A DNA stretch of 7,213 nt from an uncultured Eubacteriales bacterium (GCA_902765035.1 CACWYF010000061.1:1-7213); one strand, 5' to 3'; positions 1-7,180 are shown, counted from the first letter of the stretch. Notes: generated by a model not told the origin, from the letters alone. A program made the numbers and translations.

Positions 1-17
1 ACAATTTACGGAAAGTC

Positions 18-689
18 ATGCGATCACAGGGTATGGATGTAAAAGGAATACTCAGCCATGTTGACCACACACTGCTCAAGCAGACAGCAACATGGGAGGA
101 CATAAAGCAGATAGTAGACGACGGAATCAAGTATGAGACTGCATCGGTATGCATCCCGCCTTCATACGTAGGGCAGGCTGCTGAATATGCAGCAGGCAGA
201 GTAAAGATCTGCACAGTAATCGGATTCCCTAACGGATACAACACAACAGCAGTCAAGGCATTCGAGACAGGTGACGCTATAGACAACGGAGCTGATGAGA
301 TCGACATGGTCATCAACCTCGGATGGGTCAAGGACGGCAAGTGGGATGAACTCGAGCATGAGATCAGAACACTCAAAGAGATCTGCGTTGATCACATCCT
401 CAAGGTCATCGTTGAGACATGCATGCTGACCGATGAAGAGAAGGCAAAAATGTGTGAGATAGTTACTTTCGCAGGAGCAGATTTCATCAAGACTTCGACA
501 GGCTTCGGAGGAGACGGTGCTACATTCGAGGACATCGAACTCTTCTCAAAGAACATCGGAGAGGGAGTCAGGATGAAGGCTTCCGGCGGCATCGCAGGAC
601 TCGATGATGCAGAGAAATTCCTCGAACTCGGTGCAGACAGACTCGGTACCAGCCGTATCGTCAAAGCCGTAAAAGAGCTCGAAAAATAA
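18..689 (+). CDS. deoC: Deoxyribose-phosphate aldolase (DERA)
   Basis: Cytosolic class I aldolase that splits 2-deoxy-D-ribose-5-phosphate into glyceraldehyde-3-phosphate and acetaldehyde, the last step of deoxynucleoside breakdown. The 223-aa TIM-barrel protein matches the short Bacillus-type form in length. The Schiff-base lysine is K158 in [10 protein letters not shown]. The proton-relay pair appears as D96 in ADEIDMVIN and K187 in [16 protein letters not shown] (from about residue 128) and TVIGFPNG (from about 66) are also family blocks. The start is uncertain: ATG at 18 has GGAAAG only 2 nt upstream, and ATG at 33 (giving [15 protein letters not shown], closer to B. subtilis) has no well-spaced ribosome binding site. 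The promoter lies outside the window. The next gene, 125 bp downstream, feeds the same pathway through deoB. Identity is secure; only the first five residues are in doubt. Confidence 0.96.
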   Translation: MRSQGMDVKGILSHVDHTLLKQTATWEDIKQIVDDGIKYETASVCIPPSYVGQAAEYAAGRVKICTVIGFPNGYNTTAVKAFETGDAIDNGADEIDMVINLGWVKDGKWDELEHEIRTLKEICVDHILKVIVETCMLTDEEKAKMCEIVTFAGADFIKTSTGFGGDGATFEDIELFSKNIGEGVRMKASGGIAGLDDAEKFLELGADRLGTSRIVKAVKELEK

Positions 690-729
690 AATTTTGCATT
701 TATATCGTCAATCAGCGGGATCCGGCAAA

Positions 730-753
730 AAGACCATTAAAACGGATGGTTTT
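730..753 (+). terminator. Weak hairpin after deoC, possible poor terminator
   Basis: ACCAT (733-737) pairs with ATGGT (746-750) around an 8-nt loop, extended outward by a G-T wobble and two A-T pairs. The distal arm ends in TTTT. The stem is short and A/T-rich, and no longer T-tract follows, so it would terminate weakly at best. It could partly separate deoC from the next gene, or it may be chance in an AT-rich spacer. Confidence 0.2.
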
Positions 754-804
754 GAAATAATATTATAATAATCGTAACTGAATTATATAGTTTTACGAAC
801 GTAA
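751..804 (+). promoter_or_regulatory. AT-rich putative promoter/operator region before the uridine phosphorylase gene
   Basis: A very AT-rich stretch upstream of the phosphorylase gene contains a perfect TATAAT (764-769), but no good -35 hexamer lies 16-18 bp before it. It also holds TCGTAA (772-777), its inverted copy TTACGA (793-798), and a compact dyad TTACG-AA-CGTAA (793-804) that touches the ribosome binding site AAGGAG (803-808). The position suits an internal promoter with a repressor or activator site for nucleoside catabolism. This is inferred from composition and symmetry only, and no known operator consensus was recognised. Confidence 0.3.
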
Positions 805-814
805 GGAGCAGATT

Positions 815-1618
815 ATGATCGATTATACAGAAGGAGCAGGCTATCAGTATCACGTCGGACTGAGACCGGGAGACATCGGAGAGTACGTAATTCTTCCCGG
901 AGATCCGCACAGAGTACCTAAGATCGCGGCATATTTTGACAACCCGGTCAAGGTAGCTGACAGCCGTGAGTTCGTCACATACACAGGCACACTTGACGGG
1001 GTCAAGGTCAGCTGCACCAGTACAGGAGTGGGCGGACCGTCGGCTTCGATCGCGCTTGAAGAGCTCTGCAATGTCGGCGGCAAAACCTTTATCAGAGTAG
1101 GCACATGCGGCGGCATGGATATCAATGTAAAGGGTGGAGATATTGTTATTGCTACCGGTGCTGTAAGGCAGGATGGTACATCCAAGGAATACGCTCCGAT
1201 CGAATATCCGGCAGTACCGGATGTTACAGTAGCAGCTTCACTGGTCTTTGCAGCACGCGAGCTCGGGTTTAAGTATCATACCGGTGTCGTTCAGTGCAAG
1301 GATGCTTTTTACGGACAGCACATGCCGGAAGCACTTCCTAACAGTCATGAGCTCCTGAACAAGTGGGATGCATGGCTGCGTCTTGGATGCAAGGCTTCTG
1401 AGATGGAGTCCTCTACTCTCTTTATTGTCGGTGCGTACCGCAAAGTCAGAGTAGGATCGGTTTTCCTTGTAGTTGCGAATCAGGAGAGGGAAAAGGCAGG
1501 ACTGCCTAATCATCAGGAGCATGATACTGATAAGGCTATTCGCGTTGCAATCGAAGCGATCAGAATGCTGATAGCAGATGATGCGGCAAGGGCTGCAAAG
1601 GAGAGTAATGAAGATTAG
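815..1618 (+). CDS. udp: Uridine phosphorylase family nucleoside phosphorylase
   Basis: Predicted cytosolic phosphorylase converting a nucleoside (uridine by family) plus phosphate to free base and (deoxy)ribose-1-phosphate, the substrate of the DeoB product encoded next. The 267-aa protein shows the NP-I/Udp fold blocks. GDPHRV (29-34) and R94 in RVGTCGG bind phosphate. STGVGGPS (69-76) and the pentose-binding EMES (186-189) are also present. In E. coli Udp the uracil contacts are the Gln and Arg of FYPGQER. Here the segment reads FYGQHMPE (165-172), so Gln168 is kept but the Arg is replaced by Met170. The protein is somewhat longer than E. coli Udp at both ends. The start is firm: AAGGAG (803-808) sits 6 nt before ATG. 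I recall similar proteins in clostridia annotated as uridine phosphorylase. The family is near certain; exact base specificity is not. Confidence 0.88.
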   Translation: MIDYTEGAGYQYHVGLRPGDIGEYVILPGDPHRVPKIAAYFDNPVKVADSREFVTYTGTLDGVKVSCTSTGVGGPSASIALEELCNVGGKTFIRVGTCGGMDINVKGGDIVIATGAVRQDGTSKEYAPIEYPAVPDVTVAASLVFAARELGFKYHTGVVQCKDAFYGQHMPEALPNSHELLNKWDAWLRLGCKASEMESSTLFIVGAYRKVRVGSVFLVVANQEREKAGLPNHQEHDTDKAIRVAIEAIRMLIADDAARAAKESNED

Positions 1619-1662
1619 GCGGCCGGAATCATTCAGTACCGGAGCAATGGAGGCCTGATAAA

Positions 1663-2838
1663 ATGAGCAAAAGAGTTTTCTGGATAGTACTCGACAGTGT
1701 CGGATGCGGAGAAGCGCCTGACGCTGCGGCATTCGGCGATGCCGGAAGTGATACGCTCGGAACCTGCGCGAGGAGCGGACTCCTTGATGTGCCTAATATG
1801 GCACGCCTCGGGCTTTTCAATATCGACGGGACCTCTTTCAGGTCGGATGAGCCTGTTAAGCCGGAGGATATAGAAGGTATTTACGGCAGGGCACAGGAGC
1901 AGTCCGCCGGCAAGGACACAACAGTCGGTCACTGGGAAATGGCCGGCATGATATCCCACACTCCGCTTCCGACATATCCTGACGGATTCCCGCAGGATAT
2001 CCTTGATACCCTGGAAAAGGCATGGGGCAGGAAGATAATCTGCAACAAGCCTTATTCCGGAACCGAAGTCATCAAGGACTACGGCGAAGAACACATGAAG
2101 ACCGGCGCGATGATCGTATACACCAGCGCTGATTCCGTAATGCAGATCGCAGCACATGAGGATATCGTACCAGTTGAAGAGCTGTACCGCATGTGCCGCA
2201 TCGCAAGAGATGTCATGCATGGCGAGCACGGCTGCGGAAGGATCATAGCGAGACCTTTCGAAGGAGAGTGGCCTTTCAGGAGGACTGTTAGAAGACACGA
2301 CTTCAGTCTGCAGCCGCCGAGAGAAACAGTGCTCGATGCATTGAAAAAAGAGGGCTTTGTCAACATCGGAGTCGGCAAGATCAAGGATATATTCGCAGGT
2401 AAAAGCGTGATGGTCAGCATTCCTAACATGGGCAACGATGCCAACATGGACCGTACCATCGACGTTGCGGACTGTGATTTCGAGGGACTCTGCTATGTTA
2501 ACCTTGTAGATACAGATATGATCTACGGACACAGGAGAGACATCCCGGCATATACCAAGGCGCTCAACGATTTTGACGTGCAGCTCGGAAAGCTGATGGA
2601 AAAGATGGGAGATGAAGATATCATCCTCATCACTGCAGACCACGGCTGCGACCCGGGTTACACAGGCACAGACCACACCAGAGAGTACGTCCCGGTACTT
2701 GCATGGGGGCATTGCCTGAAGAAAGGTGTCAACCTCGGCACCCTTCACACCTTCGCAGACATGGGGGCTACCATTGGCGAGTACTTCGGCATAGATTACA
2801 GAGGCGAGGGAACATCATTCCTGCATGCAATAATATAA
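1663..2838 (+). CDS. deoB: Phosphopentomutase
   Basis: Interconverts (deoxy)ribose-1-phosphate and (deoxy)ribose-5-phosphate, joining the phosphorylase step to DeoC and the pentose phosphate pathway. It is a Mn-dependent cytosolic enzyme of the alkaline phosphatase superfamily. At 391 aa it is almost the length of the B. cereus enzyme. All metal and catalytic residues known from B. cereus can be placed: D11 (VLDSVG), phospho-acceptor T86 (KDTTVGHW), D157 (TSADSV), D285 and H290 (LVDTDMIYGH), D326 and H327 (TADHG), and H338 (TDHTREY). The cap domain lies between, roughly residues 100-220. ATG at 1663 is preceded by GGAGG (1649-1653) at 9 nt. The 44-bp gap from the phosphorylase gene shows no terminator, so the two are probably co-transcribed. 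A long antisense reading frame across this gene is taken as a coding shadow. Confidence 0.97.
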   Translation: MSKRVFWIVLDSVGCGEAPDAAAFGDAGSDTLGTCARSGLLDVPNMARLGLFNIDGTSFRSDEPVKPEDIEGIYGRAQEQSAGKDTTVGHWEMAGMISHTPLPTYPDGFPQDILDTLEKAWGRKIICNKPYSGTEVIKDYGEEHMKTGAMIVYTSADSVMQIAAHEDIVPVEELYRMCRIARDVMHGEHGCGRIIARPFEGEWPFRRTVRRHDFSLQPPRETVLDALKKEGFVNIGVGKIKDIFAGKSVMVSIPNMGNDANMDRTIDVADCDFEGLCYVNLVDTDMIYGHRRDIPAYTKALNDFDVQLGKLMEKMGDEDIILITADHGCDPGYTGTDHTREYVPVLAWGHCLKKGVNLGTLHTFADMGATIGEYFGIDYRGEGTSFLHAII

Positions 2839-2871
2839 ATGTGTCAGAAGGGACAGTCCTTTTTGACACAT
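2839..2871. repeat. REP-like palindrome at the deoB/mnmE junction
   Basis: A 33-nt inverted repeat begins at the base after the deoB stop codon. Folded, it pairs 15 positions per arm around a 3-nt CAG loop; 13 are Watson-Crick and 2 are G-T wobbles. The ends are ATGTGTCA and TGACACAT and the core is GGGACAGTCC. From memory, palindromes with TGTCA/TGACA ends and a GGAC-GTCC core are dispersed in many clostridial genomes, often near Y1/REP-type transposase genes; no transposase is present here. The octamer TTGACACA in its distal arm (2863-2870) is repeated directly at 2874-2881. Its five T residues lie inside the stem, not after it, so it is not a standard Rho-independent terminator, though the transcript would fold strongly. 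Confidence 0.7.
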
Positions 2872-2898
2872 CATTGACACACAGAGAGAAGGCAAGAT

Positions 2899-4311
2899 AT
2901 GAACGATACTATTACTGCAATTTCATCCGCTCCGGGCGAAGCCGGCATAGGCATCGTCAAGGTCAGCGGGCCGGGATGCCGGGACATAATGAAGCGCCTT
3001 ATGGTCAGATTTCCGGAGGAAATCAAGCCAAGGCATGCTTATCTCAGCAGAGTCAGCAGAAATGCCGCTGATCCTGAGGCTGAGATCATCGATGAAGCTA
3101 TATTCCTCTTCATGGAAGGCCCTCACTCGTATACAGGAGAGGATGTACTCGAGATCCAGGCGCACGGCAGCAACACAGGACTTAAGAACATCCTGCAGGC
3201 TGTCCTCGACTCTGAGGTCGAAGGCGTCAGAATGGCTGAGCCGGGTGAATTCACCAAGCTTGCATTCCTCAACGGCAAGATGGACCTCTCACAGGCAGAG
3301 GCTGTCATAGATATCATCAAAGCCAAGACCGACCTGTCTCTGAGCATCGCAGAGAGCCAGAGCGCAGGAAGGCTCGGTGACAAGATCCGCGAGATACGCG
3401 AGACCATGCTTGATGTGCTCGCACAGATGGCAGTAGACATCGACTATCCTGATGAAGACGAGGATTTTGCCGGTGACTACGACGGAACAGAGCTTGTTTC
3501 ACAGCTCAGATGGGTCCTGAACGACATCGAGGACCTGCTGGACACTGCATCCATAGGCCGCATCGCGCGTGAAGGCGTCAGAGTCGTCATCGCAGGCAAG
3601 CCTAATGCGGGCAAAAGCTCTCTCATGAACGCTCTTCTCGGAGAGGGGCGCGTCATAGTCACGGATGTTCCGGGTACGACTAGGGATACTGTCGAGGAAA
3701 GCGTTTCCATCGGCGGCGTTCCGATCGTTCTTGTGGATACAGCAGGACTAAGGGATACTGAGGACAAAGTCGAGAAGATCGGCATCGAGCGCACCGCGCA
3801 GGCTATGGCGTCAGCTGACCTCATCATTCTCGTCCTTGACGGCAGCCATGATCTCGATGACAAGGACGACACCGTCCTTGAATACATAGAGAAGATGAAC
3901 AATGAGCATCTCCTCGTTGTCATCAACAAGAATGACCTCGGAGTCACGATCACAGAGGAAGATGTTAAGGCAAAACTACCGGGAGCTTCTGTTGTAAGCA
4001 CGTCTCTTGTCGGAGGAGGTGTTCCTGAAGCAGTCAAAGCAGTTGCCGATGCAGTTACTGAGATGTATGATATCGGCAGACTGAATGCCAGGGAAATGAA
4101 TATAGTCACCAACGAGAGACATGTCAGGATGCTCAGAAATGCCGAGATGAACATAAATGAGGCAATAACGATGATCCAGAACGGTGATCCTATGGAAGTT
4201 ATTGAACTTTCGGCCCATTATGCGTATGATTCCCTCGGAAACATCATCGGTGAAGAGGTAGGAGACGAGGTGCTCGACAGAGTATTCAGCAAGTTCTGCC
4301 TCGGTAAGTGA
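2899..4311 (+). CDS. mnmE: tRNA modification GTPase MnmE (TrmE)
   Basis: K+-activated GTPase that works with MnmG to install (carboxymethyl)aminomethyl groups at C5 of wobble U34 in tRNAs reading NNA/NNG codons. The N-terminal domain (about 1-120) belongs to the formyl-THF-binding fold. A helical domain brackets the inserted G domain (about 220-385). Visible motifs are the P-loop GKPNAGKS (233-240, with the K+-binding Asn236), G2 GTTRDT (259-264), G3 DTAG (280-283), the catalytic glutamate E292 in VEKIGIER, and G4 NKND (343-346). The protein ends in FCLGK with C467, the expected terminus. It is 470 aa, close to family length. ATG at 2899 has AGAAGG (2887-2892) 6 nt upstream, and the N-terminus is typical. 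mnmG starts 42 bp downstream, the usual pairing. In many Firmicutes jag and yidC precede mnmE; here deoB does. Confidence 0.98.
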   Translation: MNDTITAISSAPGEAGIGIVKVSGPGCRDIMKRLMVRFPEEIKPRHAYLSRVSRNAADPEAEIIDEAIFLFMEGPHSYTGEDVLEIQAHGSNTGLKNILQAVLDSEVEGVRMAEPGEFTKLAFLNGKMDLSQAEAVIDIIKAKTDLSLSIAESQSAGRLGDKIREIRETMLDVLAQMAVDIDYPDEDEDFAGDYDGTELVSQLRWVLNDIEDLLDTASIGRIAREGVRVVIAGKPNAGKSSLMNALLGEGRVIVTDVPGTTRDTVEESVSIGGVPIVLVDTAGLRDTEDKVEKIGIERTAQAMASADLIILVLDGSHDLDDKDDTVLEYIEKMNNEHLLVVINKNDLGVTITEEDVKAKLPGASVVSTSLVGGGVPEAVKAVADAVTEMYDIGRLNAREMNIVTNERHVRMLRNAEMNINEAITMIQNGDPMEVIELSAHYAYDSLGNIIGEEVGDEVLDRVFSKFCLGK

Positions 4312-4340
4312 TCAATTCAGGAATACAGATTTTTATTATT

Positions 4341-4356
4341 TAAGGAATCACTATTG
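4341..4356 (+). promoter_or_regulatory. Ribosome binding site fixing a TTG start for mnmG
   Basis: TAAGGA (4341-4346) lies 7 nt before TTG at 4354-4356. No in-frame ATG occurs until Met30, which is past the FAD-binding GAGHAG motif (15-20) and so cannot be the true start. Together the two facts support initiation at the TTG codon. Confidence 0.85.
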
Positions 4357-6366
4357 GATAGTAATAATACACATAGTTATGAGGTAATAGTAATCGGTGC
4401 CGGCCACGCTGGATGCGAGGCCGGTCTTGTTGCGTCCAGAATGGGCATGAAGACTGCGATGTTCTGCACGGATATCGAGTCTGTTGCCATGATGCCGTGC
4501 AATCCTTCGATCGGAGGCACCGGCAAGGGCCATCTTGTAAGAGAGATAGATGCTCTCGGCGGAGAGATGGGCGTCAATACGGACAAGACATTCATCCAGT
4601 CCAAGATGCTCAATACATCCAAGGGCCCTGCAGTGCACTCGCTCAGAGCCCAGGCAGACAAGCACCGCTATCACGATGAGATGCTCAGGACGATAGAAGG
4701 GCAGGAGAGACTTGACCTCATATGTGCTGAAGTATCTGAATTCATAGTCGATGACCCTGATACAGCTGCAATTGAGCAGAACTCAGCAGCTGAGACCGGT
4801 TCCGGCTATAAGAGGATCGGAAGAATAAAGGGCATCAGGACAGCTGACGGCACTGAATACTCAGCAGATGCAGTCGTTATCTGCACCGGCACATTCCTCG
4901 GGGGCAAAATTTTTATCGGTGACGACGTCACTGTATCTGGTCCCGCAGGACTTCCTCCTGCGTGCGCTCTCGGTGAGAATCTCCGCGAGCTGGGGTTCCC
5001 GATCCGTCGATTCAAGACAGGAACACCTGCCAGGATGCTGAGAGACTCGCTCGATTACAGCAAAATGAAGGAGCAGAAGGGTGATGACAAGATCGTACCG
5101 TTCAGCTTCCTCAATGAAGACAAGGAGTATGATATCGATCAGATTTCATGCTGGCTTTCATACACCAACGAGGAGACTCACAGGATAATCCTTGATAACA
5201 TTGAAAAATCTGCGATGTACTCAGGTAACATCGTCGGAGTCGGACCGAGATACTGTCCGTCTATCGAGGACAAAGTATCGCGCTTCAGAGACAGAAAGAG
5301 ACACCAGCTGTTTGTTGAGCCGGAAGGACTCGATACAGACTGGATGTACATACAGGGCATGAGCTCAAGCCTTCCTGAAGATGTGCAGCATGATTTCTAT
5401 TCCACTATCCCTGGACTTGAACATGCTGAGATCGTAAGACCTGCATATGCCATCGAATATGACTGCGTTGATCCGCTTTCACTTAAGCCCGGCCTTGAGA
5501 GCAAGATCCTTGAAGGCCTGTTCTGCGCGGGACAGTTCAACGGCAGTTCGGGTTATGAGGAAGCCGCTTCGCAGGGTCTCATTGCAGGCATCAATGCTGT
5601 AAGGAAGATAAGAGGCCTTGTGCCGCTTGTTCTCAGAAGGGATCAGGCTTACATCGGCGTACTTATCGATGACCTTGTCACTAAGGGAACCAATGAGCCT
5701 TACAGGATCATGACGTCCCGCGCTGAATACAGACTCCTTCTCAGACAGGACAATGCAGACAGAAGACTGACACAGATTGGATATGACTATGGGTCAGTTT
5801 CTGAAGAGAGATATCAGAGATATCTTGAGAAGAGCAGGAAGGTTGATGAGGAAGTCGCCAGACTCAGAACCAGAAAGACAGATATTGACAGCTTCAGGGC
5901 ATTTCTTATTAAGCATGAATGCGATCTCGCTCCTGCGGATATTGATCCCGAGCTTATAGAAAGAAAGCGCAGAGATATTGCAGAGACAGGCAATCAGACC
6001 TTTGCGGATATTCTCAGAAGGCCTGCGATCACCTATGATGACCTTGCAGAGATAGATGATGAGAGCAGACCGCAGCTCGGAAGCAATGAGAAGACCGAAG
6101 TAGAAGTAATGCTCAAGTACGACGGATATATCCGCAAGCAGATCAGCGAAGTTGAAAAGCTCAGGAATCTTGAGAACAAGAAGCTCAGCGAATTCCTGGA
6201 CTATAACTCGATAAGAGGACTCAGGCTGGAAGCCAGACAGAAGCTTTCGGATATTCGGCCGCTTACAGTTGGACAGGCAAGCAGGATCTCAGGAGTATCT
6301 CCGGCAGATATAAATGTTCTTCTTATCTATCTTGAGAAGGAGATGAGAACTTCTTCGACCCTTTAA
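4354..6366 (+). CDS. mnmG: tRNA U34 5-carboxymethylaminomethyl modification enzyme MnmG (GidA)
   Basis: FAD- and NADH-dependent partner of MnmE that uses methylene-tetrahydrofolate to modify tRNA wobble U34. The 670-aa protein begins at TTG. The FAD Rossmann motif is GAGHAG (15-20). Other family signatures are MPCNPSIGG with C49, GKGHLVREIDALGG (57-70), GPRYCPSIEDK with the second conserved cysteine C301 (297-307), and FNGSSGYEEAASQG (395-408). The C-terminal helical domain (about 570-665), which contacts MnmE and tRNA, is complete. It is longer than the usual 620-630 aa. Compared with the E. coli protein as I recall it, part of the excess is an extra hydrophilic stretch at about residues 135-153, between two beta strands of the FAD domain. 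All hallmark residues are present, so activity is expected. It lies 42 bp after mnmE and 59 bp before rsmG, and is probably co-transcribed with both. Confidence 0.98.
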   Translation: MDSNNTHSYEVIVIGAGHAGCEAGLVASRMGMKTAMFCTDIESVAMMPCNPSIGGTGKGHLVREIDALGGEMGVNTDKTFIQSKMLNTSKGPAVHSLRAQADKHRYHDEMLRTIEGQERLDLICAEVSEFIVDDPDTAAIEQNSAAETGSGYKRIGRIKGIRTADGTEYSADAVVICTGTFLGGKIFIGDDVTVSGPAGLPPACALGENLRELGFPIRRFKTGTPARMLRDSLDYSKMKEQKGDDKIVPFSFLNEDKEYDIDQISCWLSYTNEETHRIILDNIEKSAMYSGNIVGVGPRYCPSIEDKVSRFRDRKRHQLFVEPEGLDTDWMYIQGMSSSLPEDVQHDFYSTIPGLEHAEIVRPAYAIEYDCVDPLSLKPGLESKILEGLFCAGQFNGSSGYEEAASQGLIAGINAVRKIRGLVPLVLRRDQAYIGVLIDDLVTKGTNEPYRIMTSRAEYRLLLRQDNADRRLTQIGYDYGSVSEERYQRYLEKSRKVDEEVARLRTRKTDIDSFRAFLIKHECDLAPADIDPELIERKRRDIAETGNQTFADILRRPAITYDDLAEIDDESRPQLGSNEKTEVEVMLKYDGYIRKQISEVEKLRNLENKKLSEFLDYNSIRGLRLEARQKLSDIRPLTVGQASRISGVSPADINVLLIYLEKEMRTSSTL

Positions 6367-6386
6367 TACAGCAGATCGCTCAGAAA

Positions 6387-6413
6387 AGTATTTATAATAC
6401 TGCTTATTAGCAG
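6387..6413. repeat. Two overlapping small hairpins in the mnmG-rsmG gap
   Basis: AGTATT (6387-6392) pairs with AATACT (6396-6401) around a TAT loop. CTGCT (6400-6404) pairs with AGCAG (6409-6413) around TATT. The two stems share positions 6400-6401, so they are mutually exclusive or stack end to end. The first also contains TATAAT (6393-6398), a possible -10 box, but no recognisable -35 lies at the right distance. The role is unknown; RNA processing, an internal promoter or chance are all possible. Confidence 0.35.
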
Positions 6414-6425
6414 AACCCTTAAACT

Positions 6426-7088
6426 ATGGCAGACAGAAAAGACACTGAATCTTTAATACAGAAGCTTACTTCAGAGTACGGGGAAGAGAAGACAGCCATG
6501 CTTGTCTCATATATTGATATGGTCCTTGAAAGGAATGAACATATCAACCTCACAGCTGTAAGAGACAGGGATGAAGCTATGCAGAAGCATCTTGCGGATT
6601 CTCTCCTTATAACCTCACTCCCTGAATACAGGGAGGCGAAGAAGGTCATAGATGTAGGAACGGGCGCAGGTTTTCCGGGCGCCTTGCTTGCTATAGCTGA
6701 TCCGGACAAGGAGTTCGTTCTTCTCGACTCCACTCTCAAGAGGCTCAGAGTAATTGATGAATTCGCACAGACTCTCGGAATAGAGAATCTCAGAACGGTA
6801 CATGCAAGAGCGGAAGAGATATCCCGCAAGCCTGAATACAGCGGAGCATTTGATCTCTGCGTATCCAGAGCAGTAGCGAGTCTGGATAAGCTCTCCGGCT
6901 GGTGCCTTCCGTTTGTTAAGGCAGGCGGATACTTCGTGCCTTACAAAGGAGAGAACTACGAAGCCGAGACTGCAGATGCCGGAAAGGCGCTTAAGAAGTA
7001 CAGAGGAAAACTCGAGAGAGTGGAAGAGCCGGCAGGGGCTGCCGGGGACATCTCCGGACATGTGCTCATGGTGATCAGGAAGTATTAG
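6426..7088 (+). CDS. rsmG: 16S rRNA (guanine(527)-N7)-methyltransferase RsmG (GidB)
   Basis: SAM-dependent methyltransferase forming m7G527 in the 530 loop of 16S rRNA; loss in other bacteria gives low-level streptomycin resistance. At 220 aa it is near family length. Visible blocks are NLTAVRD (41-47), HLADSL (55-60), the SAM-binding VIDVGTGAGFPG (74-85), LLDS (99-102), SRAVASL (147-153) and YKG (173-175). ATG at 6426 is chosen because TAA at 6420-6422 blocks any upstream extension and the next in-frame Met (residue 24, at 6495) would delete the N-terminal helix. Unusually, no Shine-Dalgarno sequence precedes this ATG. It follows mnmG by 59 bp, the standard mnmE-mnmG-rsmG order, and is followed by two parS sites and a terminator that probably ends the operon. 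Confidence 0.97.
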   Translation: MADRKDTESLIQKLTSEYGEEKTAMLVSYIDMVLERNEHINLTAVRDRDEAMQKHLADSLLITSLPEYREAKKVIDVGTGAGFPGALLAIADPDKEFVLLDSTLKRLRVIDEFAQTLGIENLRTVHARAEEISRKPEYSGAFDLCVSRAVASLDKLSGWCLPFVKAGGYFVPYKGENYEAETADAGKALKKYRGKLERVEEPAGAAGDISGHVLMVIRKY

Positions 7089-7101
7089 GATGCGGAGCAA
7101 A

Positions 7102-7117
7102 CGTTTCACGTGAAACA
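7102..7117. other. parS: parS centromere site 1 (ParB binding)
   Basis: CGTTTCACGTGAAACA matches the Firmicute parS consensus TGTTNCACGTGAAACA at every position but the first, and its central 14 bp (7103-7116) are a perfect palindrome. It starts 13 bp after the rsmG stop codon. parS sites nucleate ParB/Spo0J sliding clamps for origin segregation and SMC loading. The place next to rsmG, where parA-parB usually follow, supports the call. The CCCGGG-centred Noc site is ruled out by the CACGTG core. Confidence 0.93.
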
Positions 7118-7148
7118 ATTATCTGTCAAATGACGACAGGGAGAATAC

Positions 7149-7180
7149 AGCGGATGTGACGGACAGTCGCATCCGCTTTT
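7149..7180 (+). terminator. Rho-independent terminator after rsmG
   Basis: A 12-position stem (7149-7160 with 7166-7177) contains a single G-U wobble and closes on a 5-nt GGACA loop. The arms carry the GC-rich run AGCGGATG/CATCCGCT, and TTTT follows at 7177-7180. This is a strong intrinsic terminator, probably ending the transcript that includes rsmG. It lies between the two parS sites, and its T-tract is also the left end of the second palindrome. Confidence 0.88.

Noticed and set aside
1647..1658. Three-codon reading frame (M-E-A) over the deoB ribosome binding site
   Set aside because: Its ATG has no well-placed Shine-Dalgarno, and the frame arises by chance from the GGAGG site itself.
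1633..2748. A 371-codon open frame antisense to deoB
   Set aside because: It lies opposite a complete deoB with every catalytic residue in place. It matches no family I know and overlaps the end of the phosphorylase gene. It is best explained as a shadow of deoB codon usage.
2863..2879. Two TTGACA hexamers before mnmE that look like sigma-A -35 boxes
   Set aside because: No TATAAT-like box lies 16-18 bp downstream of either. The hexamers are explained by the palindrome arm and its direct repeat.
3477..4154. A 225-codon open frame antisense to mnmE
   Set aside because: The translation is Ser/Thr/Arg-rich low-complexity sequence opposite the conserved G domain, typical of a reverse-strand shadow.
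7118..7126. TTATCTGTC as a possible DnaA box
   Set aside because: It differs from TTATCCACA at several positions and no other DnaA-box-like sequence lies nearby.
7161..7168. GGACAGTC in the terminator hairpin shared with the core of the palindrome at 2851-2858
   Set aside because: An 8-base match between two hairpin centres over 4 kb apart is probably chance, since the arms are unrelated.
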